A DNA stretch of 64,000 nt. It comes from Oscillatoriaceae cyanobacterium Prado104. GTDB taxonomy: Bacteria; Cyanobacteriota; Cyanobacteriia; Cyanobacteriales; Microcoleaceae. The stretch is from NCBI GenBank assembly GCA_025454405.1, contig JALOON010000055.1:1-64000 (forward strand), in the 5' to 3' direction. A model generated the notes under the pieces. The model was given only the letters and a program-made list of their open reading frames with translations. It made no database searches and was not told the DNA's origin. Of this stretch, positions 18,939-27,426 are shown in pieces (positions within the stretch are counted from its first letter, which is position 1; each line of letters begins with the position of its first letter). Position numbers and translations under genes: made by a program.

Positions 18939-19175
18939 ATGACAACTACACCCGCAGAAAACATCGAAGAAAAAATTGAACAAGAACTCGAAAGCGCCCG
19001 TGCTGTCTGTGACTTAAAGGGAGCCGCCTCTGGTGAGTGTGCTGCTGCCTGGGACGCAGTTGAAGAGTTGCAAGCCGAAGCTGCTCACCAAAAACAACAA
19101 AAACCTAAAAACTCCCTAGAAAAATATTGCGACGACAATCCTGACGCTGTTGAGTGCCGCATCTACGATGAATAG
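18939..19175 (+). CDS. cp12: CP12, Calvin-cycle scaffold protein
   Basis: 78 residues. CP12 is a redox-switched, largely disordered protein that joins GAPDH and phosphoribulokinase into an inactive complex in the dark. All hallmarks are present: the N-terminal Cys pair (Cys24, Cys34), the core AWDAVEELQAEAAH, and the C-terminal Cys pair (Cys64, Cys73) in CDDNPDAVECRIYDE. Both disulfide pairs being present suggests the canonical form. The start is ATG 18939 with AAGG eight bases before; an upstream ATG at 18819 would add an unrelated leader. A terminator follows at 19324. Confidence 0.96.
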   Translation: MTTTPAENIEEKIEQELESARAVCDLKGAASGECAAAWDAVEELQAEAAHQKQQKPKNSLEKYCDDNPDAVECRIYDE

Positions 19176-19323
19176 AATGGGAAACAGTTGACAGTTGGTA
19201 AGGATTTTTGAGTTGTGAATGCGTGAGTTGTGAGTTAAAGACAGTTCAAAATTCACGCACTCAAAACTTAAAACTCAGAACTTCTCCTCTCCCACTCTCC
19301 CCTCTCTCCTAAATAAACTCAAA

Positions 19324-19377
19324 CAGCAACTGGAACATTGAGAATGTGTCCCAGTTGCTGCCGTTTTTGAGGTTTTG
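19324..19377 (+). terminator. Rho-independent-like terminator after cp12
   Basis: The stem CAGCAACTGG...CCCAGTTGCTG (19324-19361) has a 14-base loop region and is followed by CCGTTTTTGAGGTTTT. It lies 150 bases after the cp12 stop and 42 bases before the next gene. The spacer between also holds TTTTGAG heptamers at 19195-19280. Confidence 0.65.
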
Positions 19378-19419
19378 TAGTAAAATTTTCCAGAAATAAG
19401 TAAGTATATTTTCCCAAAG

Positions 19420-20040
19420 ATGCTGAGTCTTTTATTGGTGGCTGACGGGCCTTGGTTTCAACCGCTAGTTTGGATGGATTATCGGTTGGCCGTGCTGCTG
19501 ACAGTTTCGATTCCCCTGGTGCTGCTAATTTGGGCTGTACTTGATAAAGCTGAGGCGATCGTCCGCTTGTCTGTTATTTACTGGCGGGTGTCGAGTTTGT
19601 TGGCAATTACACTTTACCTAATGGTTGCCGCGATGCCGCTCAGTTTTGTTTCCTCGGTGATGGCAAGGGCTTTGATTCCGGCTTGCCTGTGGTTTTGGGC
19701 AGATTTGAACGAAGAAATTGCCGATCGCCCGCAATCGCCTCTCAAGCTGGCTTTTACCTCTTGGCGGTGGGCAATTACTGTTTACAGCACTTTGGGATCG
19801 ATCGCTCAAATTCCCTTCTTAAGCTGTGCTTTTAAATCTCAAGATGCGGTAATTGACGATCCGTTTTGTCGCGTTTGGCTCAACCCGCCTTGGCTGTACA
19901 AAGAAATGTTTCATCCCACTACAAACCCTCAATTTTTAGGTTTTTTAGCGTTGGTGGGTTTGGCGATTTATGTAGTTTGTCTGTCATACTTCGTGCTAAT
20001 TAAATTGGGAAAAAACGGGCGATCTGCTACCGGACATTAA
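19420..20040 (+). CDS. DUF3177-type membrane protein
   Basis: 206 residues with about five hydrophobic segments (approximately 22-42, 58-80, 78-96, 112-130 and 172-195), so an integral membrane protein. The start MLSLLLVADGPWFQPLVWMDYRLA and the motif DDPFCRVWLNPPWLYKEMFH resemble a family confined to cyanobacteria (DUF3177), recalled rather than searched. The Cys residues between the last two segments are probably on one face of the membrane. No function is known. It is followed 115 bases later by the HD-type gene on the same strand. Confidence 0.75.
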   Translation: MLSLLLVADGPWFQPLVWMDYRLAVLLTVSIPLVLLIWAVLDKAEAIVRLSVIYWRVSSLLAITLYLMVAAMPLSFVSSVMARALIPACLWFWADLNEEIADRPQSPLKLAFTSWRWAITVYSTLGSIAQIPFLSCAFKSQDAVIDDPFCRVWLNPPWLYKEMFHPTTNPQFLGFLALVGLAIYVVCLSYFVLIKLGKNGRSATGH

Positions 20041-20154
20041 GATGATTTTCGCTTGCGGGCAAAATATCGATCGATTCCCAATCTCAAATCTCAAATCTCA
20101 AATCGTCTGGGGGTGAATCTACGCAAACACCAAATAGCAAATAGGATAGGTGAC

Positions 20155-21618
20155 ATGACAGTGACGTTATTGGAAAAAACTGCGATGGATAGCAAAGAAG
20201 CATACTTGCAGTGCTTAGAAAAGCTAATTTGGGCTAGCAATCGCCTTCAGGCAGAAGTAGAACCAACTCAACTAGCTCGAATTGCCGACTTGATAGTGCA
20301 GCCCATGACAGGTGTCTGGCGATTTTTTCACACTCCAGAGCACATTTTTGAAGTCGGGGGAAATGAAGATCCGATCGAAGTTTTGGCAGCTTTATTTCAC
20401 GATATCGTCTACGTGCAAGTCGATCGCAGCATTAATTTTAACGTCAGCTACTACATCACTCCTTACACCAAGGAAGTTAACAAACAGCTCCAAATTCGAG
20501 ATGCGTCGGAATTGCCAAAGGATGCTATCTTCGAGATGATAATGACGGTGTTTGGTTTTGTACCGGGGGAAGTGCTGAATCCTTTCGCCGGACAAAACGA
20601 ATTCCTCAGCGCTTTGGTAGCCGTAAAATCTCTAGAAAAGTTTCTCCAACTCAAGCAGTTAATTGAAATTGCAGCCTGTATTGAAGCAACTATTCCATTT
20701 CGAGCTGCTGAATGGGGAATAACCGCAAGCCAGAGGCTGCACGATCGCTTGCAAGCAATTAATACCCTGTTTGACCTCAGTTTAACTGACGAAGCAATTA
20801 AGGAAACGGTGAAAAAATCCGTGCGAATTGCTAACCGGGATGTCATTAGTTTTGCCCACCAAAGTCCCGCTCATTTTTTGGCAAATACTTGGAACTTGTT
20901 ACCGGAAACCAATCACAATCTCTCTTGTTGCAGCTTTTACACCGTTCGCGAATTCCGATTTGCTTTGCTGAAGATGGAAGGCTTTATGAATTATCTCAAT
21001 CCCGAGGTAATTTTCCGGCAGTTTGAAGGATGCCCCGACGATCGCACTTACCAGCAGTGGGAAAATACTGCAAAGAAAAATTTAGAAATTGGCAGGCTTT
21101 ATTTGGGATGCAAACTAGCTGCGATCGCCCTGTTAGAATCCCTCGCTTCGGGTTTAGGAGCCGATGTTTCTCTAGCTACTGTCATGGGTGAAAATCCCAA
21201 TTTAGTGTCTGAAAGCTTTCGCTTGGAAAGTTTTTTTCCCACAATAGAGAAGCCGTATCAACCGAAAACTGCATTAGAAGCAGAAGTCTTGAACTTGCTG
21301 GAAAACGGAAGGGCTAAAAGCAGTTCCAATACCGATCTAGAAAACTCGCCCCTGGCAACATTTATGGTAAAAATTGTCGGTTTTGACGAAATGCGGTATC
21401 AGTGCGATCGGGCTAAAGAGTTGTTTAGAGAAAATATTTCCGCCGACGACTTTATTGGCGACTTTAACCCAATTGTCTCGGAAATTGTCGTAGATTCAAT
21501 TATCAAGCTATTCGACAGTCGCACAGGGACGATCGAACGCTATTACACCCTTACTTCTGAGTTAAAGTCCAAATTCCAGACCAATCTTCCGGCACGCCCT
21601 TTTCTATCAAATGATTGA
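20155..21618 (+). CDS. HD-superfamily-like phosphohydrolase, unknown
   Basis: 487 residues. Near residue 60 the segment RFFHTPEHIFEVGG and then ALFHDIVY resemble the metal-binding His/HD signature of predicted HD-superfamily phosphohydrolases, although the rest (about 150-487) is unfamiliar. The start is set at ATG 20155, preceded by ATAGGTGAC; the longer frame from 20053 would translate AAATCTC-type heptamer repeat. The last 68 bases overlap, tail to tail, the hybrid kinase gene on the opposite strand. Enzyme activity is inferred from the motif only. Confidence 0.65.
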   Translation: MTVTLLEKTAMDSKEAYLQCLEKLIWASNRLQAEVEPTQLARIADLIVQPMTGVWRFFHTPEHIFEVGGNEDPIEVLAALFHDIVYVQVDRSINFNVSYYITPYTKEVNKQLQIRDASELPKDAIFEMIMTVFGFVPGEVLNPFAGQNEFLSALVAVKSLEKFLQLKQLIEIAACIEATIPFRAAEWGITASQRLHDRLQAINTLFDLSLTDEAIKETVKKSVRIANRDVISFAHQSPAHFLANTWNLLPETNHNLSCCSFYTVREFRFALLKMEGFMNYLNPEVIFRQFEGCPDDRTYQQWENTAKKNLEIGRLYLGCKLAAIALLESLASGLGADVSLATVMGENPNLVSESFRLESFFPTIEKPYQPKTALEAEVLNLLENGRAKSSSNTDLENSPLATFMVKIVGFDEMRYQCDRAKELFRENISADDFIGDFNPIVSEIVVDSIIKLFDSRTGTIERYYTLTSELKSKFQTNLPARPFLSND

Positions 21619-24600
21619 CTCTTTCTAAATACAATGCAGCCGTTTTGTCATCGGGATTCACTGCTAAAACTCGATAAAAACAGATTTTAGCAGACCGCAG
21701 ATCGTGTTGGCGGTAATGTTCTACGCCTTTTTCAAAGTCTAACTGAGTTAGCAGCTTCAATTCCCGCACTGCATCGATCTCTCCGTCGAGGACTTCAAAG
21801 ATAGAAATTGGTTGTTGTTTGCCTTTAACTACTACCCTATCTAAAAAACGGATTTGATAATTTTTGGGATGGCTTAAATTTTTCAAAACTGCCTCAGAAA
21901 TTATTAAAGATACTCCGTATAACTTAGTGAGACTTTCCAAACGGGAAGCTAAATTAACATTATCCGAAAAAGCATCTCCCTGCATTCTCTCCGCTTCCCC
22001 AACAATTCCCACCATCATATGACCGAAATGCACTCCGATGCCGACTTGAATCGATGGATACCCACTCTGGGCGCGCGAGGCATTATATCGCTGAACTTGT
22101 TGCAGTTTGGCAATGCCCCCTTGTACTGCATCATCAGCACCGTTGGGAAAAACTGCCATCATCCCATCTCCTAAATACTTGACAATAAAGCCGTGATGTT
22201 CTCTAATTTTCGGGCTGACTTCTCGCAGGTAAGCATTAACAAAATCGAAGTTTTCTTGGGGAGTCATGCTTTCAGAAAGGGAAGTAAAAGAGCGAATATC
22301 GCTAAACATTACTGCCATTTTTTTGCTGACGTGATTGCCTAAGTTAACATCAACAATACTTTCTTTTTTGAGAAATTCGAGAAAAGAATCTGGGAAAAAT
22401 CGCCCGTAGGCATGATTGGTTTGCGATAAGTTAATGTGCGATTTAATTCTCGTTAGCAATTCGTCTTTGGAGAAGGGTTTGGTTAGATAGTCGTTAGCAC
22501 CAAATTGAAATCCTGCGATCAAGTCAGATATTTGATTCTTGGCAGTTAGCATGACCACTGGCAACTGGTAGGCGGGATATTTTTCCCTAAGTTTGGCGCA
22601 GACTTCATAGCCGGACATTCTGGGCATCATGATGTCGAGAATTATTAAGTCAAAGTTCGGTTCTCTTTCTAAAGCTGATAGTGCTTGTTCCCCGTTGAGT
22701 GCTTGGATGACGCTGTAATTTTGCAAGGAAAGGTGATTGCTTAAAACTTGCAAGTTGATCGGATCGTCGTCAACTATGAGAATTTTAAAGTTGTCGGATT
22801 CTATTGCTGTTTTGTTCGGAGTTGGCAAAATAGCAATCGGTTCCGGTAACTTGAAAATGTCAGATTCAATAGCGTTTTCTGTGCTTTCTGCAGGTGGCAG
22901 GCTGTTAATTTCCGCAAGCGTAGAGAACTCGATTTCCGGTAGGGCATCGTGAATTGTTTCCGGTGACAGGGGCAATGTAAAGGTGAAGCGGGAACCGATA
23001 CCGACTTGGGAAGCGACGCAGATTTTGCCGCCGTGAAGTTCGACAAATTGTTTGGCCAGCGTTAAGCCTAAACCGGTTCCGCCGTATTGCCGGATGGTGG
23101 AACCGTCGCCTTGTTCAAAGGGTTGAAAAATGCGATCGAGACCCGATTGAGGAATACCGATTCCCGTATCGGAGACGGTAACAGCTACTTGAAAGTCTGA
23201 CTTTGACTGCGGGTTCTCTGGCATCGAACAAACACCGTCCGAGAGGGCTACTAAATGCGATTCTTCTCCCCGATCTGTATCCCAATTACCGTCGGGTGCA
23301 ATAATTTTTGCTGAGACTTCTACAGTCCCGGAGTGGGTAAATTTAATGGCATTGCCGATTAAGTTGTAAAGGATTTGTTGGAGGCGGTTTTCGTCGGCTA
23401 AAACTAAGGGCAAATCGCCAGAAATAGCATTGATTAATTTTAAGTTTTTGCTTGCGGTTAAAGGTTGGCAAACGGCGAGGATAACTTCGACGATCGAACT
23501 CAAACCAACACTTTGGAGGTGCAATTGCAGTTTGTCAGTTTTAAGCTGCGAAAAGTCCAGGATATTGTCTACAAGTTCGTTCAAGCGCCGGCAGCTAGCA
23601 ACAATCATTGATAAATTTTGCTGTTGAATTTCTGATAAAGTTCCTGTCGCACCGTCAATCATTGATTCGGCAATGCCGATCGTGCCGTTGAGGGGAGTTC
23701 GCAATTCGTGGGAGGTGTTAGCTAAGAATTCGTCTTTCAGTTTGTCGAGTTGCTGCAATTCTTGATTCCGATCTTCGAGGGTGGCAAAGGATTCGTGCAG
23801 TTGAGATACCATGCTGTTGAAGGATTTAGCTAGCTGGCCTACTTCGTCGGCGCGATCGATTTCTAATTTTTGATTCCATTCTCCTCCAGCAATATTTTTA
23901 GCTGCGGCGTTTAAGCGGAGGATGGGCTTGGCGAGCGATCGAGCTGTCAAACCGCCAATAATTACTGCTATAATTAGCGCGATGATGCAAAGTAAAATAG
24001 TGGTGCGAGTGTTGCTGTTAATTTTTTCCATGAAATCGTTTTCTGGAATCACTAACACTACCAACCAATCGATTCCTAATTCATCTTTGTAGGACAGAAT
24101 ATGCACGAAATTTAATTGATTGTTGAGCTGAAATTGCAGCTTTTTCGGCGGTTCGACAAATCTTAAATTGAAATTACTGATAATGTGTTGGGCAGCAGCT
24201 TTAGTTAACTGATTGGTACTGTTAACTGCTTGCAAGCGCTGAAATTTGCCATCTGTGCTGGCAACGTAAGGTTTTTCCTCGGTCGAACTGCCAACTATTG
24301 CGCCCGATCGCTCCATAATAAATATTTGACCCGATCGGCTAATTTGGATATTTCTGAGAAACTCGTTAATTTGGCTCAAGACAATATCGACTGCCATGAC
24401 CCCGCGAAAGTCGCCTTTAGTATTGTAAAATGGCTCAGCAGCCGTAATGCCTAAATCGCCTTGAGAAAATGTATAAATTTCAGTCCATGTTAGTGACTCT
24501 GCAGCAGTTGCACGGATATACCAAGGGCGAGTTCGCAAGTCGAAGTTTGGATCGGAACGCAAAACCTCAGTTCGCTCTCCAAAAGAATTCAAAGCCCAGA

Positions 24601-25048
24601 AATAACGCCTGGGAAAGTTTTCCGTAACTCTCACAAGTAATTCACCTGAGTCTTCTCGGCTAACTCCAATAAACTGACCTTCTTTTGTCCCTACATAGAT
24701 TTGACGCACTGACGAAAATGTTTTTACTTGATGCCAAAAATAGCGTTCGGTTCCCTGTATGTCTTCCGGTTTCAATTTGCCCAGTTGCGCGGCAGAAGCG
24801 TTTAGTTCGACAATGTTTTGAGGGTGGTATAAGTAATGCGTTAGGTGTTCTTTAACGCGAAGGCTGATTTCGCTCTGCAAATTATCGGCAAGTTCTTGAA
24901 CTGCTTGTTGTCCGTTTTTGAAAGACAGATACCCAACTATACTTACTACTGCAAAAGTTTGCAGCACAAACGGCAATGTCAGCGCTAAACGGAGGGACAT
25001 ATTGCCAGATATTTTTTCGATCGTCCTACTAATATTTTTCAATAACAT
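21551..25048 (-). CDS. Hybrid sensor kinase fused to adenylyl cyclase
   Basis: 1165 residues. Order: membrane segment (24-42), periplasmic dCache sensor (about 45-335), second membrane segment (350-368), HAMP (370-425), HisKA with His447 in TSHELRTPLNG, HATPase with N-box NLIGNAIKF and G-box DTGIGIP, a receiver domain (LIVDDDP, DIMMPRMSGYE, TKPF), and a class III cyclase (about 885-1085). Cyclase residues are complete: Asp in FSDIRSF, Lys and Asp in FIVKYLGDG, and the adenine-selecting Asp in QGDAFSDNVN. It therefore links an extracellular signal to phosphorelay and cAMP. The layout resembles CyaC-type cyanobacterial cyclases. It is the second adenylyl cyclase in the window. Confidence 0.92.
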   Translation of the reverse strand: MLLKNISRTIEKISGNMSLRLALTLPFVLQTFAVVSIVGYLSFKNGQQAVQELADNLQSEISLRVKEHLTHYLYHPQNIVELNASAAQLGKLKPEDIQGTERYFWHQVKTFSSVRQIYVGTKEGQFIGVSREDSGELLVRVTENFPRRYFWALNSFGERTEVLRSDPNFDLRTRPWYIRATAAESLTWTEIYTFSQGDLGITAAEPFYNTKGDFRGVMAVDIVLSQINEFLRNIQISRSGQIFIMERSGAIVGSSTEEKPYVASTDGKFQRLQAVNSTNQLTKAAAQHIISNFNLRFVEPPKKLQFQLNNQLNFVHILSYKDELGIDWLVVLVIPENDFMEKINSNTRTTILLCIIALIIAVIIGGLTARSLAKPILRLNAAAKNIAGGEWNQKLEIDRADEVGQLAKSFNSMVSQLHESFATLEDRNQELQQLDKLKDEFLANTSHELRTPLNGTIGIAESMIDGATGTLSEIQQQNLSMIVASCRRLNELVDNILDFSQLKTDKLQLHLQSVGLSSIVEVILAVCQPLTASKNLKLINAISGDLPLVLADENRLQQILYNLIGNAIKFTHSGTVEVSAKIIAPDGNWDTDRGEESHLVALSDGVCSMPENPQSKSDFQVAVTVSDTGIGIPQSGLDRIFQPFEQGDGSTIRQYGGTGLGLTLAKQFVELHGGKICVASQVGIGSRFTFTLPLSPETIHDALPEIEFSTLAEINSLPPAESTENAIESDIFKLPEPIAILPTPNKTAIESDNFKILIVDDDPINLQVLSNHLSLQNYSVIQALNGEQALSALEREPNFDLIILDIMMPRMSGYEVCAKLREKYPAYQLPVVMLTAKNQISDLIAGFQFGANDYLTKPFSKDELLTRIKSHINLSQTNHAYGRFFPDSFLEFLKKESIVDVNLGNHVSKKMAVMFSDIRSFTSLSESMTPQENFDFVNAYLREVSPKIREHHGFIVKYLGDGMMAVFPNGADDAVQGGIAKLQQVQRYNASRAQSGYPSIQVGIGVHFGHMMVGIVGEAERMQGDAFSDNVNLASRLESLTKLYGVSLIISEAVLKNLSHPKNYQIRFLDRVVVKGKQQPISIFEVLDGEIDAVRELKLLTQLDFEKGVEHYRQHDLRSAKICFYRVLAVNPDDKTAALYLERVNHLIEKGVPEDWSGIWTLTQK

Positions 25049-26081
25049 GGTAAATTTTCTCTGTTTTCAGAGCTGTCGGAGAATGGCGATCGCGCCGTTA
25101 TTGCATCAGTAATTGGCAATTAGTACAAGTTAAGTATCGGCTAATTGTTTTGTGCAGTCGCAGCCTGTTGTTAGTTCAAATCGCCAATCGGCTGCGCGAA
25201 TCGATTTTTGGGCCCTCTTGCGCCACATCTAGAAAACATAGCGGTTTCTTCGGCTTGGCTGGTATTATATCGAATCTGCAAAGTATTTGCTGTTGTTGCT
25301 TTGGGCCCGATCGATCGGTATCAACTTAAGAATGAAACTCACCAGAAATATCGTTTTAATCCGAATCTAGATCCCTCTCAATCCCCCTTCCCAAATGGGA
25401 CTTAAGGGCGCTTCCAGTCCTTCCCCTCGCGAAGGGTGGCTGTGACTTAAGAACTCTTCCGATCCCCCTCTTTTTAAGGGGGGCTAGGGGGATCGGGGTT
25501 GTCAACTGTTTGATAATTTATGGACATATCTTAACATCTCTTACCATTTGGGAAGATATTAGGCATAGCTGAAACCATCCTTGCGGTGAATTGGTTGGAC
25601 CACCTATGTCAGCTTGATACCTAAAAGAATCCTCGACATCAAATCAGGTTTGCCTTTGAGAAAGTCTGTTCACCCAAGTCTCTGTTGTTAAAATACGATG
25701 TATTAAGCTTGGTGCTAACCAACCTTTATCGCGATCGGATAAGTGATGATTTTATCTATCACTCGGTTCATAATCTTGCCAGCAGTTAGTAGCTGCGTTT
25801 GACCTAGAAAGTTGACACCAATGGGACCAGATCGATCCAATAAGTCGCCGTGACTGTCAGGGTCCCATTAAATTTTACATTTGAGATTTTAGATTGCACG
25901 CTCGGGAATGGCTGATGAAGCTAGTGTTTTCGAGGTTGCTAGCAATTCAGTGTGATAAATTATATCTTCTGCTACCTTCAGCGCGCTGTCGCTCATCTGA
26001 GTTACCTCAACAAAGCGTCACTATAAAAAGGGACTGTGAAAGCAATTTGCCCCGCAGCTACAACTGGGGAATAGCAAGTAA
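25049..26081. other. 1-kb spacer with repeat and IS-end remnants
   Basis: No credible gene is seen. It holds a copy of the GATCCCCC repeat (25365-25500) led by TATCAACTTAAG at about 25319, and at 25809-25826 the sequence AGTTGACACCAATGGG, identical to one end of the IS at 13484-14129. These may be the two ends of a decayed element about 0.5 kb long. Confidence 0.5.
25365..25500. repeat. Dispersed GATCCCCC palindrome, copy 2
   Basis: A diverged copy: GATCCCTCTCAATCCCCCTT, then GACTTAAGG, ending TTTTTAAGGGGGGCTAGGGGG. It shares the internal order of the copy at 12367-12507. Confidence 0.7.
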
Positions 26082-26114
26082 ATGACTTGCGAACAACTAA
26101 CGAACATCAAAACC

Positions 26115-26396
26115 ATGCAAACTACCAATTCAATTCGCACCCCATTACCTTTGTGCTCTTCCTTGCCGACACTAGCACGCAGCCATAACTCCGTTCCAAA
26201 TGAGGACATGCGCTATCTCCAACAGTTCCTGAATAAGAAAGGGTATGCGGTAGCTACTGATGGACTGTTCGGTCCGAAAACCGAACAAGCTGTCATCAAA
26301 TTTCAAAAAACACAAAAAATCATGGTTGATGGGATTGTCGGCCCTCGAACTTGGAGCGCCCTAGGGGCTTGTCAAGTTGAAGTTATCGGCTGTTAA
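26115..26396 (+). CDS. Small peptidoglycan-binding-domain protein, paralogue 1
   Basis: 93 residues, a single PG_binding_1 domain (DMRYLQQFLNKKGYAVATDG, then FGPKTEQAVIKFQK and DGIVGPRTWSALG). The same domain forms the next two genes, so this is the first of a tandem triplet. There is no signal peptide or catalytic partner. The start is set at ATG 26115 by alignment with the paralogues; however, their GGAG is CGAA here, so translation may instead begin at the in-frame ATG 26082 (104 residues). The C terminus (CQVEVIGC) differs from the other two. Confidence 0.8.
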   Translation: MQTTNSIRTPLPLCSSLPTLARSHNSVPNEDMRYLQQFLNKKGYAVATDGLFGPKTEQAVIKFQKTQKIMVDGIVGPRTWSALGACQVEVIGC

Positions 26397-26466
26397 ATCT
26401 CGATCGACTTCCTTTTTCTCTTCATCAAATTTCAATTACTTGCAAAAACTTAAGGAGAATCAAGTC

Positions 26467-26739
26467 ATGCAAACTGCAAATACTACTCGGATGGAATTGC
26501 CTTCTTGCCGTTATTTTCCGATACTGCAACGCAACGATGCCGTTACCCAAAATGAGGACGTGCGCTACCTGCAGCGGCTGTTGAATGCCCACGGCTATTC
26601 GGTAACTACCGATGGAGGATTCGGCCCGAAAACCCAACAAGCTGTCATTAATTTTCAAAAGCAAAAACAGCTCGTTGCTGATGGCATTGTCGGTCTTAAA
26701 ACTTGGAAGCAACTAGGAGTTTGTTCGACTATCTTTTAG
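26467..26739 (+). CDS. Small peptidoglycan-binding-domain protein, paralogue 2
   Basis: 90 residues: a short leader MQTANTTRMELPSCRYFP, then one PG_binding_1 domain ending TWKQLGVCSTIF. ATG 26467 follows TAAGGAGAATCAAGTC, an excellent ribosome site; a longer frame from 26377 would translate the duplicated leader. Two conserved Cys (one in the leader, one near the end) occur in all three paralogues. Without an obvious export signal it is unclear how it would reach the wall. Confidence 0.85.
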   Translation: MQTANTTRMELPSCRYFPILQRNDAVTQNEDVRYLQRLLNAHGYSVTTDGGFGPKTQQAVINFQKQKQLVADGIVGLKTWKQLGVCSTIF

Positions 26740-26807
26740 GGCTAGTTTGATGCCAAAGCGTTAGCGATCGAATATCCTGCCGCTCGAACAACTTCAAAAA
26801 GTAAGTT

Positions 26808-26862
26808 TTGTAGTCGGGACTTCAGTCTTCTGAATCTGCGGACTTAAGTCCGCACTACAAAC
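26808..26862. repeat. Dispersed GTAGTGCGGACTTCAGTCCGC repeat
   Basis: A palindromic block GCGGACTTAAGTCCGC with GTAGT/ACTAC edges, between paralogues 2 and 3. The family recurs at 27273-27395, 33757-33826, 38431-38490, 44521-44690, 47067-47167 and 56878-56942. Confidence 0.75.
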
Positions 26863-26911
26863 CGTTAATCAAATTTTAATTACTTGCAAACAACTGAAGG
26901 AGAATCAAGTC

Positions 26912-27184
26912 ATGCAAACTGCAAATACTACTCGGATGGAATTACCTTCTTGCCGTTATTTTCCCGTACTGCAACGCAACGATGCCGTCACTCAAAATGA
27001 AGACGTGCGCTACCTCCAGCGACTGTTGAATGCTAACGGATATTCGGTAACTACCGATGGAGGATTCGGGGGAAAAACCCAACAGGCTGTCATTAATTTT
27101 CAAAAGAGCAAGGGCATCAAAGCTGACGGAATTGTCGGCCCTCTAACTTGGAAGCAGTTAGGAGTTTGTTCGACTGTATTTTAA
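26912..27184 (+). CDS. Small peptidoglycan-binding-domain protein, paralogue 3
   Basis: 90 residues, nearly identical to paralogue 2 (leader MQTANTTRMELPSCRYFP, end TWKQLGVCSTVF). Differences cluster in the middle (FGGKTQQAVINFQKSKGIKA). The conserved 5' leader ACTTGCAAACAACTGAAGGAGAATCAAGTC was duplicated with the gene, so expression control is probably shared. This points to recent tandem duplication. Confidence 0.85.
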   Translation: MQTANTTRMELPSCRYFPVLQRNDAVTQNEDVRYLQRLLNANGYSVTTDGGFGGKTQQAVINFQKSKGIKADGIVGPLTWKQLGVCSTVF

Positions 27185-27272
27185 GGTGGTAGGGTAGGTG
27201 TTAGGTGTTAGGTTTTGTTTGAGGTGTTATATCATGTCCGGTATATCGTGTCCGATCGATTACCAACAATAA

Positions 27273-27395
27273 AAAAGGTTCGTAGTGTGGACTAAAGTCC
27301 TTACTCCAAAACTGAATCTTATTGCGGACTAAAGTCCTTACTCCAAACCTGAATCTTCTTGCGGACTTTAGTCCTTACTACAAACCTGACTTATC
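27273..27395. repeat. Triple GCGGACTAAAGTCC repeat
   Basis: Three tandem variants of TTGCGGACTAAAGTCCTTACT(A/C)CAAA, each about 43 bases, in the spacer after the third peptidoglycan-binding gene. Same family as 26808-26862. Confidence 0.75.
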
Positions 27396-27426
27396 GCGGT
27401 TAATCCATCGGACACTATCTAACACC

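Noticed and set aside
25894..26085. 63-residue plus-strand ORF before the peptidoglycan-binding genes
   Set aside because: No ribosome site, no family resemblance, and a composition like spacer.
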